A stretch of 10,193 bases of DNA, from assembly GCA_900770645.1 (NCBI GenBank), contig CAAGKY010000105.1:1-10193 (forward strand), written 5' to 3'. The position numbers and the translations under genes are program-made. Source of the DNA: Bacilli bacterium. Its GTDB lineage: Bacteria > Bacillota_I > Bacilli_A > ML615J-28 > CAG-313. Positions 1 to 6,850 of this stretch are shown one piece after another (the first letter of the stretch is position 1; every line of letters starts with the position of its first letter). The notes under the pieces were generated by a model. The model was not told the DNA's origin and did no database searches. It saw only the letters and a program-made list of their open reading frames with translations.

Positions 1-22
1 CCTACGCGGCGCTCTTCCGATC
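1..22 (+). other. Illumina sequencing adapter remnant (left end)
   Basis: These bases match the end of the Illumina P5-side adapter (…CTACACGACGCTCTTCCGATC) at 20 of 22 positions; both mismatches are A to G, at positions 6 and 9. The sequence is synthetic and not part of the organism. It happens to be in frame with mfd, so a naive translation would prepend about seven false residues. Genuine DNA begins at about base 23. Confidence 0.93.
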
Positions 23-2516
23 CTCTAAATTCGTAGGTGTTTTTGACTTTTTTGAAACAATTAACACTATTTTACCAATTTCAGTTAAAAACATCTTCAT
101 AAGCGAATTTCAAAGCAATATAGACGAAATAGAAATAGATAAACATATTAATCTATCAACATCTAATAATATTGACTATAACAACAATATTAAGAATCTA
201 ATAGAAGATATTAAAATAAATAAAAATAAAACTTATTTAATAACTCACTTTGATGATTATAAACTATTATTCTTTAAAGATACATTTGATAACGCAAAAA
301 TAGAATATAAAGAAATAAAAAATATAAAAGAATTAAAAAAACACCAAGTTAATGTTTGTGTAAGCGAAAATGCTCTTGGTTTTATTGATTATGAAGAAAA
401 TATTGAAGTATTAACTCCCCATGAATTTTCAAAAGGAAAAGTATCAAGAAATAAAAAACTTCAAAAAGTATACAATGAATCACAAAAAATATATCACAAA
501 GATGAATTACAAATAGGTGATTATGTAGTTCATCAAGATTATGGTATTGGTAAATACCTAGGTATTAAGACAATTGAACTAGAAAATGTAAAGAATGACT
601 ATATACAAATAGAATTTGATAAAGAATCAAAACTCTATATTCCTGTAGAAAATATATATGTTTTAGAAAAATATTTAGGAAGTGGAGATAAAATTCCTAA
701 ATTATCTAAAGCTGGCGGGAAAGAATGGCAAAAGAAACGCGAAAAGATTAAAGAAAAAGTAAGAGAGGTTGCGAAAAAACTAATTGCTGTTCAAGCAAAA
801 CGAGAACTCTTACAAGGATTCAAATATCCAAAAGATTCATCTTTACAAGAAGAATTTGAACGAGAATTCCCATACAAAGAAACAAAAGGACAATTAGATG
901 CTATTAATGCGGTTAAAAGCGATATGGAAAGCTCAAGACCGGTTGATAGACTAATTTGTGGAGATGTTGGTTTTGGGAAAACTGAAGTTGCAATGCGTGC
1001 TGCCTTTAAAGCAATAGATAACTCTAAACAAGTTGCATATTTAGTCCCAACAACAGTTCTTGCTAGACAACATTATTTAAGTTTCAAAGATAGATTTGAA
1101 AAATATGGAGCAAGAGTTGAACTATTAAGTAGATTTGTTGATCACCAAGGAATAAAAAATGTAATTAAAGGTTTAAATACTGGTTATGTAGATATTGTTG
1201 TCGGAACTCATAGACTTTTGTCGAACGATGTCAAATTTAAAGATTTAGGATTATTAATAATTGATGAAGAACATCGTTTTGGAGTTGAACATAAAGAAAA
1301 AATCAAAGAATTAAAAGCTGATGTTGATGTTTTATCCCTAAGTGCAACGCCAATTCCAAGAACTCTTCAAATGTCTTTATCAGGTTTAAGAGACTTAAGT
1401 TTAATAGAAACACCACCAATGGATAGGTTAAGTGTTCAAACATATGTTTTAGAAAGTAATGATTCAGTAATTAGAGAAGCAATAAGAAGAGAACTAGGGC
1501 GACGTGGTCAAGTATTCTATTTAATGAATAGAATTAGTGAATTAGATTCAATAAAAAGAAAAATTAATCGTCTTGTTCCTGAGGCAAAAGTTACAATAAT
1601 TCATGGTGGAATGGAAAAAGATGAAATAGAAGACGCATTAAACTTATTTTTAGATAAAACATATGATGTACTTGTTTGTACAACTGTTATAGAAACAGGA
1701 ATAGATATACCAAACGCTAATACTATTATCATTGAAAGAGCTGATACTTTAGGTTTAGCACAAATATATCAAATAAGGGGAAGAGTCGGAAGAAGTGACC
1801 GAAATGCTTATGCATACCTAATGTATGATAAAAACAAAGTCTTAACTAAAACCGGTAAAAAAAGACTTGATACAATCAAAGAATTTACAACCCTTGGAAG
1901 TGGATACAAAATCGCTATGCGAGACTTATCTATTAGAGGTGCAGGAGATATTTTAGGTAGTGAACAATCTGGGTTTATTGATGATATTGGGATAAATCTA
2001 TATATGAAACTTCTAAATGAAGCAATTGAAGAAGAAAAAGGAATTATTAAAAAACAAGAAACAGAAAAAGTAGTTGATTTAAAAATATCTAAACATATTG
2101 ATGAAAAATATATATATGATGATGAAATCAGAATCGCAATGCATCAAGAAATTAACAAAATAAAAACAAGAGAAGAAGCAACAAAGATTATTAACGAATT
2201 TAACGATCGATATGGAAGAACTAGCCATGAATTAAAGATATATGTAGAAGGTAAATACCTAAATCATTTACTAAAAACAAAAGGAATTGAAAGTTATAAT
2301 GTTAAAAAAGATGCGGTTTATTTTAACTTTGATAAAGAAAAAACTTTAAATATACCATACAATCACATAAAAGCTGCATCAATCGGTGTACCTGATTACA
2401 AATTTAAATATGTTAATGATCGTATATGTATAGAAATACCAATAACAAATAAAAACAATCAACAAAATGAAGATCATTATATATATAACTTAACTAAATT
2501 CTTAGAAAACTTTTAA
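23..2516 (+). CDS. mfd: Transcription-repair coupling factor Mfd, 5'-truncated
   Basis: Mfd is an ATP-dependent DNA translocase that removes RNA polymerase stalled at DNA damage and recruits UvrA for nucleotide excision repair. The open frame runs unbroken from the adapter junction to TAA at 2514-2516, about 830 residues. The family is usually about 1,150-1,180 residues, so roughly the first 300-350 (most of the UvrB-like N-terminal part) are missing. Visible in order: the end of the N-terminal region; the CarD-like RNA-polymerase-interacting domain (GDYVVHQDYGIGKYLG, about nt 513-560); Walker A GDVGFGKT (about 960-983); DEEH box (about 1263-1274); SATPIP (about 1341-1358); ETGIDIP and RGRVGR helicase motifs (about 1690-1795); and the C-terminal TRCF domain (about 2095-2400). 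The Met at 924 is internal, lying only a few codons before Walker A, and is not the start. The following spoVT matches Bacillus synteny. The truncation is caused by the library end. Confidence 0.97.
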
Positions 2517-2548
2517 AAATGAACCACAATAATTGTGGTTCTTTTTTG
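2516..2548 (+). terminator. Rho-independent terminator of mfd
   Basis: A perfect 9-bp stem (GAACCACAA at 2521-2529 with TTGTGGTTC at 2533-2541) and a 3-nt loop are followed by six T's (2542-2547). It starts five bases after the mfd stop and separates mfd from spoVT. Confidence 0.92.
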
Positions 2549-2602
2549 TTTTATAAAAAAATTGTATATATTAGATATATTTACTAATAATAATATTAAG
2601 TC

Positions 2603-2608
2603 GAGGTG
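2603..2608 (+). promoter_or_regulatory. Ribosome binding site that sets the spoVT start
   Basis: GAGGTG lies six bases before ATG 2615. A GTG at 2606 in the same frame falls inside this Shine-Dalgarno sequence, so it is part of the RBS and not the initiation codon. Confidence 0.8.
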
Positions 2609-2614
2609 AAAAAA

Positions 2615-3145
2615 ATGAAAGCAACAGGAGTCGTAAGAAGAATAGATGATTTAGGTAGAATAGTTATTCCTAAAGAATTAAGAAGAACAATGAGAATAAA
2701 AGAAGGAGATTCGTTAGAAATATTTATAGATGGAAACGAAAGAGTAGTATTAAAAAAATATTCTCCGGTCCAAAATATTAATGATTTTGTGGTTGAATTT
2801 GTAGAAAGTATATATAGTTCATACAAAAAAGATATTATAATTACCGATAATGAAGCGGTGATTGCGGTGGCGGGTGCATATAAGAAAGATTTAGTAGGTA
2901 AAAAGATTACTAATTCACTCCAAGAAAAAATCTCAAAACGAGCAACTATATATACAGATAAAACAGACAAAATATATCTAACAGAAACACAAACATTAGA
3001 AAAACCATCTGTTATAAAACCAATAAATGTATACGGAGACATAACAGGATGCGTTATAGTAAGTTCAGATACTGATACTGGAGAAGTGGAAAAATCATTA
3101 GCTGAATTTGGTGGATTATTTATGAGTAGATATCTAGAAGGATAA
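2615..3145 (+). CDS. spoVT: Stage V sporulation protein T-like AbrB-family regulator
   Basis: A 176-residue DNA-binding regulator; Bacillus SpoVT is 178 residues and fine-tunes late forespore (sigma-G) genes. The N-terminal AbrB swapped-hairpin domain covers residues 1 to about 50 (MKATGVVRRIDDLGRIVIPK, then LRRTMRIKEGDSLEIF). The rest fits the GAF-like C-terminal domain of SpoVT, ending near GEVEKSLAEFGGLFMSRYLEG. ATG 2615 was chosen because MKATG is the family start and GAGGTG precedes it at the right distance; an upstream GTG would add MKK. It follows mfd as in Bacillus, where spoVB and mazG come next; here accessory genes follow. No convincing sigma-G promoter was recognised in the AT-rich gap after the mfd terminator. 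The last 114 coding bases and the terminator recur at 4507-4639. Whether this organism sporulates cannot be told from this gene alone. Confidence 0.93.
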   Translation: MKATGVVRRIDDLGRIVIPKELRRTMRIKEGDSLEIFIDGNERVVLKKYSPVQNINDFVVEFVESIYSSYKKDIIITDNEAVIAVAGAYKKDLVGKKITNSLQEKISKRATIYTDKTDKIYLTETQTLEKPSVIKPINVYGDITGCVIVSSDTDTGEVEKSLAEFGGLFMSRYLEG

Positions 3146-3165
3146 ACCGGTTTTATGCCGGTTTT
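3032..3165 (+). repeat. Direct repeat copy 1: spoVT 3' end plus terminator
   Basis: These 134 bases recur in the same orientation at 4507-4639. The two copies differ by one deletion (C3052 is absent from copy 2) and one substitution (G3157 versus A4631). Copy 1 is the functional end of spoVT. Similarity ends just after the terminator stem in both copies. The repeats flank the DUF3990/XRE module exactly. Confidence 0.97.
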
Positions 3166-3170
3166 ATTAT
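3144..3170 (+). terminator. Terminator of spoVT
   Basis: The stem AAACCGG (3144-3150) / CCGGTTT (3158-3164) has a 7-nt loop and is followed by an imperfect T-rich tail. It overlaps the spoVT stop codon. A second copy lies at 4618-4640. Confidence 0.8.
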
Positions 3171-3178
3171 TTAAAGCG

Positions 3179-3207
3179 TTGATATTATATCATTATAATG
3201 ATATAAT
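3179..3207 (+). promoter_or_regulatory. Promoter of the DUF3990/XRE operon
   Basis: TTGATA (3179-3184) is 17 bp from TATAAT (3202-3207). This is a near-consensus sigma-A type promoter about 20 nt upstream of the first gene. A second TATAAT lies at 3194-3199 but has no good -35 partner. The promoter is overlapped almost completely by a palindrome at 3182-3209. Confidence 0.7.
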
Positions 3208-3209
3208 AT
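3182..3209. promoter_or_regulatory. Perfect 28-bp palindrome, probable operator
   Basis: The half-site ATATTATATCATTA is followed by its exact reverse complement, with the centre between 3195 and 3196. It covers part of the -35, the spacer and the whole -10 of the operon promoter. A dimeric HTH protein bound here would block transcription. The XRE protein encoded in the same operon is the natural candidate (inference). AT-rich DNA raises the chance of palindromes, but a 28-bp perfect one exactly on a promoter is unlikely to be accidental. Confidence 0.65.
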
Positions 3210-3228
3210 AACCAAAGGAAGTGGTTTT

Positions 3229-3900
3229 ATGATAATCTATCACGGGTCTAAAGATCTAATTAAAAAACCTATATATGGTATAGGAAATCCTAAAAATGAT
3301 TACGGTTTGGGTTTTTACTGTACAGAAAATTTGGAACTTGCAAAAGAGTGGGCATGTTCTAATAATGAGACTAACGGATATGCAAATATATATGAAATAC
3401 ATTTAGATAATTACAAAGTTTTAGATTTAAGAAAAAAAGAATACACAATTCTAAATTGGTTAGCGTTACTACTAAAATTCAGAACATTTGATATAAATAA
3501 ACCTATTGCATCTCAAGCTAAAGACTTTATAATTAAAAATTATTTAATTAATACTGATAATTATGACATAATAATCGGATATAGAGCTGATGACTCATAT
3601 TTTTCGTTCGCCAAAGATTTTATCAATAATACAATTACTCTTGAACAACTTTCTAAAGCAATGCAACTAGGAGATTTAGGTACACAAATAGTGCTAAAAA
3701 GTAAGAAAGCCATTGAATCACTCAAATATATAGGCTATGAAAGGGCGATACATTTAGAGTATTATACAAAAAGAGTAAATCGTGATAAGAAAGCTAGAGA
3801 ACAATATTTTAATAATTATCGATTGAATATAGATTACCATGGAACATATATAATTGATATTATTAGGGAGGATAAGAATAATGACGTTAAGAGCATATGA
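3229..3900 (+). CDS. DUF3990 family protein, putative ADP-ribosyltransferase-like toxin
   Basis: A 223-residue protein with the DUF3990 signature: N-terminal IIYHGS (His5), DYGLGFYCTEN around residues 24-34, a following LAKEWA helix, YEIHLDNYKVLDL, then DIIIGYRADDSYF (113-125) and LGTQIVLKSKKAIESL (150-165). The family is related to ADP-ribosyltransferase folds, where the early His and the Tyr of GFY would contact NAD; activity here is inferred, not shown. No signal peptide or membrane segment is seen, so it is probably cytoplasmic. The RBS AGGAAG (3216-3221) is 7 nt before ATG. The 3' end overlaps the XRE gene by 20 nt, so the two are translationally coupled. The small DUF3791 protein often found next to DUF3990 genes is absent. 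Its role is probably a toxin-antitoxin or phage-defence effector. Confidence 0.8.
   Translation: MIIYHGSKDLIKKPIYGIGNPKNDYGLGFYCTENLELAKEWACSNNETNGYANIYEIHLDNYKVLDLRKKEYTILNWLALLLKFRTFDINKPIASQAKDFIIKNYLINTDNYDIIIGYRADDSYFSFAKDFINNTITLEQLSKAMQLGDLGTQIVLKSKKAIESLKYIGYERAIHLEYYTKRVNRDKKAREQYFNNYRLNIDYHGTYIIDIIREDKNNDVKSI
3865..3871 (+). promoter_or_regulatory. Ribosome binding site that sets the XRE start
   Basis: AGGGAGG lies 9 nt before ATG 3881, inside the end of the DUF3990 gene. It supports 3881 over an in-frame ATG at 3854, which has no comparable site. Confidence 0.8.
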
Positions 3901-4501
3901 TGGTATATATGTAGATGATGTTTCAGTAAACATAGGAACAATGTTTGAATATGCCTGTATTTATGGATATGATCCGGTTTGTTTTTGGAACATGTTCATT
4001 GATTCAAATATCGCAAAAGAAATAGAAAAAGGTAATCCTAAATATTTGGTAGGTTTTTCCGCAATAGATTTGTTAAATTTAGTTACTAAACAAGATATAG
4101 AACCAAAAAGTTTTTTAAAACCATCAAAATATTATTGGGCAGGATGGGTATTAACTCAATACCAAAATTATAAATGTTCAAGTTTTCTAAAAATAAATGA
4201 AGCTATATCGATTGATAAAGTAATAGATTTATATAATACATTACATGAGGCTGATATAACAAAATTTTACGAAATAGCCGATGAATATATAAAAAATATC
4301 CAAAAAGCAACTAATTTAAAATTAATCCGTACATCGGCAAATTTATCACAAAGCCAACTTGCTAAAAGAACAAATGTTTCAATTAGAAATATTCAAATGT
4401 ATGAACAAAGAAAAAACGATATAAATAAAGCTCAAATAGATATACTTTTAAAACTTTCCAAAACTCTTGGATGTAATATAGAAGATTTATTAGAATTATA
4501 A
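3881..4501 (+). CDS. XRE-type helix-turn-helix protein, putative antitoxin/autorepressor
   Basis: A 206-residue protein. The C-terminal 61 residues (146-206) are an XRE HTH: LKLIRTSANLSQSQLAKRTN, then VSIRNIQMYEQRKNDINKAQ and a closing LGCNIEDLLEL. The N-terminal about 140 residues form a helical domain of the kind I recognise from regulators paired with DUF3990 proteins in gut Bacillota (MFIDSNIAKEIEKGNPKYLVG; KYYWAGWVLTQYQNYK; LYNTLHEADITKFYEIADEY). It probably binds the partner and neutralises it (inference). Start 3881 rests on the strong AGGGAGG and on giving the family-like MTLRAYDGIYVDD opening. The stop lies 5 bp before the downstream spoVT repeat, so the operon has no terminator of its own and uses the duplicated spoVT one. 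It probably represses the operon through the palindrome at 3182-3209. Confidence 0.82.
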   Translation: MTLRAYDGIYVDDVSVNIGTMFEYACIYGYDPVCFWNMFIDSNIAKEIEKGNPKYLVGFSAIDLLNLVTKQDIEPKSFLKPSKYYWAGWVLTQYQNYKCSSFLKINEAISIDKVIDLYNTLHEADITKFYEIADEYIKNIQKATNLKLIRTSANLSQSQLAKRTNVSIRNIQMYEQRKNDINKAQIDILLKLSKTLGCNIEDLLEL

Positions 4502-4506
4502 ACAAC

Positions 4507-4619
4507 TACGGAGACATAACAGGATGGTTATAGTAAGTTCAGATACTGATACTGGAGAAGTGGAAAAATCATTAGCTGAATTTGGTGGATTATTTATGAG
4601 TAGATATCTAGAAGGATAA
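4507..4619 (+). pseudogene. spoVT 3' fragment (non-functional)
   Basis: This corresponds to the last about 38 codons of spoVT, including its TAA (4617-4619). It has no start codon or RBS, lacks the AbrB DNA-binding part, and carries a 1-bp deletion between 4526 and 4527 that shifts the frame. It is a leftover of the event that placed the DUF3990/XRE cassette after spoVT. Confidence 0.9.
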
Positions 4620-4639
4620 ACCGGTTTTATACCGGTTTT
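4507..4639 (+). repeat. Direct repeat copy 2: duplicated spoVT 3' end plus terminator
   Basis: 133 bases matching 3032-3165 with one 1-bp deletion and one substitution (132 of 134 identical). It begins 5 bp after the XRE stop codon. Together with copy 1 it bounds a 1,341-bp cassette (3166-4506). Confidence 0.97.
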
Positions 4640-4640
4640 T
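4618..4640 (+). terminator. Duplicated spoVT terminator, now ending the DUF3990/XRE operon
   Basis: AAACCGG (4618-4624) and CCGGTTT (4632-4638) flank a 7-nt loop and are followed by a short T run. It is the only hairpin-T signal downstream of the XRE gene. Confidence 0.75.
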
Positions 4641-4878
4641 ATCATATATTGTTTAAAAATATTACAACACTTCTAAGATTAACTAATAACATACACTTTA
4701 CTTTGTATAAACAAAACAATAAAAATTAAGGGGAGAATCTATATATAAATATAGTAAAAAGTTAGTTTTAAAATAGAATGTTAAAAAACTTATCATAAAT
4801 TTGATAACAATTATTTGAGTTGTACTCATTTTGTGGACAACTGAATTAAAATATGATAAAATATATTAGGTGATATAA
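4640..4878. other. Non-coding gap between the spoVT repeat and the Fic gene
   Basis: 239 bases, very A+T-rich. I find no open frame with a plausible start and RBS, no RNA gene and no clear hairpin. A GGGGAG stretch near 4731 resembles a Shine-Dalgarno site but is followed by no usable reading frame. A weak promoter for the Fic gene lies at its right end. Confidence 0.6.
4834..4862 (+). promoter_or_regulatory. Possible promoter of the Fic gene
   Basis: TGGACA (4834-4839) is 17 bp from TAAAAT (4857-4862), within the motif TATGATAAAAT. The predicted transcription start would fall very close to the RBS (TAGGTG, 4867-4872), so the leader would be very short or the true -10 may be TATGAT (4852-4857). 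This is a weak assignment. Confidence 0.35.
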
Positions 4879-5736
4879 ATGAAACAAAAAACATCAATAC
4901 GTTTTTTTAATAATTTTCCTATTCGTGCCGTATGGGAGGAAGAATCATTAAGTTGGTGGTATTCTGCAGTAGATTTAATAAGCGCTATAACAAATACAAC
5001 TAATGCTAGAAGATATTGGAATACGTTAAAAAGTAGAAATGAGGAATTAAAAGAGTTTATTAAAACATATAAACTTACTTCTCGTGATGGTAAAAGATAT
5101 TTAACAGACATTATTGATGATGTTGGAATTAGAAAAGTATTATTATTGATTAGATATAAAAATAGTGAGGCTATTACTAAATGGATTGAAGGGTTAATGA
5201 ATCCGTTAGATGAGCAAAGTAAACAAAGAGCATATGAGCTGCTTGAAAGTAATATATTAGCCGAAATTGAAGTTGGTACAACAAAAGGGTTGCAACAAAT
5301 ACATGCATATATATTTGGAGGACTATACGATTTTGCTGGAAAAATTAGAGACAAAAACATTTCTAAAGGCGGATTTATCTTCGCAAGTGCAGCTTTTTTA
5401 AATGAAACATTACAACAAATTGATAGTATGAAAGAAGACACGTTAGAAAATATCATTGATAAGTATATTGAAATGAATATTGCACATCCTTTTATGGAAG
5501 GAAATGGAAGATCAACCAGAATATGGCTTGATTTAATATTAAAGAAAAATTTAAAAGTATGTATTGATTGGAGTAAAATTAATAAAAAAGAATATTTAGA
5601 AGCGATGGAAAAATCATCTATCTCATCTAAACAAATATATTTATTGATAAAAGGAGCTTTAACAGATAAAGTTGACGATAGAGAATTATTCTTAAAAGGT
5701 ATTGATTATTCTTATTATTATGAAGAGATTGACTAA
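4879..5736 (+). CDS. Fic-domain protein with Bro-N-like N-terminal domain
   Basis: 285 residues. Residues about 8-108 resemble the Bro-N / phage-antirepressor-like domain (FPIRAVWEEESLSWWYSAVD, then RRYWNTLKSR and DGKRYLTDIID). Residues about 120-250 are a Fic domain with the catalytic motif HPFMEGNGRSTR at 203-214: His203 as catalytic base, Glu207 for Mg2+, and the GNGR anion hole. YDFAGKIRDKNISKGG (150-165) is a typical Fic flap region. The C-terminal GIDYSYYYEE is seen in many members of this group. Fic enzymes transfer AMP from ATP, or related groups, to target hydroxyls and often act as toxins; the target here is unknown. All active-site motif residues are present. The RBS TAGGTG is 6 nt before ATG. 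No small Fic antitoxin gene is seen nearby. A TxxxEG string (100-105) resembles the inhibitory motif but may simply be the end of the Bro-N domain. Confidence 0.88.
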   Translation: MKQKTSIRFFNNFPIRAVWEEESLSWWYSAVDLISAITNTTNARRYWNTLKSRNEELKEFIKTYKLTSRDGKRYLTDIIDDVGIRKVLLLIRYKNSEAITKWIEGLMNPLDEQSKQRAYELLESNILAEIEVGTTKGLQQIHAYIFGGLYDFAGKIRDKNISKGGFIFASAAFLNETLQQIDSMKEDTLENIIDKYIEMNIAHPFMEGNGRSTRIWLDLILKKNLKVCIDWSKINKKEYLEAMEKSSISSKQIYLLIKGALTDKVDDRELFLKGIDYSYYYEEID

Positions 5737-5888
5737 ACATTAATAAAAATACATTTTTTCGTTTTTTACTGAAAAATAGGCAAATTATTTAGGCGAAAAA
5801 GTAACAAATGAGAAATCAATGGAAGAACTAGTTATTGACTAAATGGGCAATAGGGTTATTTTTTATATTTGTGCTCATTTGCAATTAC

Positions 5889-5917
5889 TTGATTTTAGAA
5901 TAAATATATGCTATAAT
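5889..5917 (+). promoter_or_regulatory. Promoter of the degV-fba operon
   Basis: TTGATT (5889-5894) is 17 bp from TATAAT (5912-5917), with an upstream TG (5909-5910) giving an extended -10. The start codon follows 43 bp later. This is the best promoter in the window, fitting a glycolytic operon. Confidence 0.75.
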
Positions 5918-5960
5918 AATTAATGAATTTTGGGTTGGTTAACACAAAAGGAGGTAAGAT

Positions 5961-6821
5961 ATGAAAATAGCTGTAATGACAGATGTAAATGCTGGACTTG
6001 ACTATATTGGTTATGACTCAGGAATTACATGTTTAAGATCAAGCGTCAACTTCGGGGAAGAAGTATTAGTAGATGGGATAGATATTAAAGCTGATGAGTT
6101 TTATGAAAGAATCAAGAATATCACAGATCCTAAAGATATTCCCTCAACTAGCGCACCAGCTATTGGGGATATTATGGAAGCAATTGAAAAGTTTATCGAA
6201 GAAGGATATACAGATGTTATCCATTTTCCTATATCATTTAAATTAAGTTCAACAGGGTCAATGGTTGAACAAGTTGCGAAAGAATACGAAGATCAAATTA
6301 AAGTTCATGTTGTTGATACAAAAATGGCATGTTACTTACAAGGATATCTTGCGATTAACGCTAAAAAAATGGTTGAACAAGGTGCAAGTGTTCAAGAAAT
6401 AATTGATAGAAGTAACGAATTAATTAAAAATGGTAAGGCATATTTTGTAGTAGAAGACTTAAATTATCTAGTTAAAAACGGTAGATTATCAGGTATGAGT
6501 GGTTTTATGGGTAATCTTTTAAAAATTAAACCTGTTCTTGAATTAGATAAAGAAGGATATATCGTAACTAAAGAAAAAATCAGAACTTATTCAAAAGCTC
6601 TTGAAACATTAGTTGAATTAGCATTAGAACAAATTAAAGATCAAAAAAATGTTATGATATTTGGATTCCATTCATTAAAAGAAGATACAATTAAAGAAGT
6701 ATTAGCAAAAATTAAGGAAGCTCGTCCAGATATTGAAAACATTGAAGTTCATTATATTACTCCAGCCGTAGGTGCACATATTGGTGCAGGTGTTATTGGA
6801 GTAGGATCATTCATTTTATAG
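5961..6821 (+). CDS. DegV family fatty-acid-binding protein
   Basis: 286 residues, the usual DegV length. DegV/FakB proteins bind a fatty acid and present it to FakA kinase so that exogenous fatty acids enter phospholipid synthesis. Family marks seen: opening KIAVMTD, TSAP (63-66), FKLSSTGS (93-100), VVDT (117-120), GRLSG (174-178), KIKPVL (188-193) and the C-terminal HIGAGVIGVG. Lipid-contacting residues cannot be assigned without a structure. AAAGGAGGT (5947-5955) is 5 nt before ATG. fba follows after 29 bp with no terminator or obvious promoter between, so the two are cotranscribed. Whether this is a FakB with a FakA partner elsewhere is unknown, so no gene symbol is given. Confidence 0.93.
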   Translation: MKIAVMTDVNAGLDYIGYDSGITCLRSSVNFGEEVLVDGIDIKADEFYERIKNITDPKDIPSTSAPAIGDIMEAIEKFIEEGYTDVIHFPISFKLSSTGSMVEQVAKEYEDQIKVHVVDTKMACYLQGYLAINAKKMVEQGASVQEIIDRSNELIKNGKAYFVVEDLNYLVKNGRLSGMSGFMGNLLKIKPVLELDKEGYIVTKEKIRTYSKALETLVELALEQIKDQKNVMIFGFHSLKEDTIKEVLAKIKEARPDIENIEVHYITPAVGAHIGAGVIGVGSFIL

Positions 6822-6850
6822 GTTATTATTAACAGAAAAGGAGAATATAT

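Noticed and set aside
924..2516. Met at 924 as the start of Mfd
   Set aside because: The frame stays open and matches Mfd, including the CarD-like domain, all the way back to the left end; 924 is internal, just before Walker A.
2606..2614. GTG start for spoVT adding residues MKK
   Set aside because: It lies inside the Shine-Dalgarno sequence for ATG 2615, and the family begins MKATG.
2596..3042. Reverse-strand reading frame opposite spoVT
   Set aside because: No RBS and no recognisable protein features; spoVT on the other strand is unambiguous.
3854..3880. ATG 3854 as the start of the XRE protein
   Set aside because: It would lengthen the overlap with the DUF3990 gene and bypass the strong AGGGAGG placed for ATG 3881.
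3166..4506. Classical transposon or integrase-driven island carrying DUF3990/XRE
   Set aside because: No recombinase gene, no terminal inverted repeats at the cassette edges and no short target duplication; the only boundary signal is the long spoVT-end repeat.
4866..5456. Reverse-strand reading frame opposite the Fic gene
   Set aside because: It is the antisense of a clearly conserved Fic protein and shows no family motif.
5780..5842. Short frame ANYLGEKVTNEKSMEELVID followed by a stop, as a gene remnant
   Set aside because: It reads like a protein C-terminus and could be a decayed gene tail between fic and degV, but 20 residues after an in-frame TAG, with no recognised homologue, are too little to annotate.
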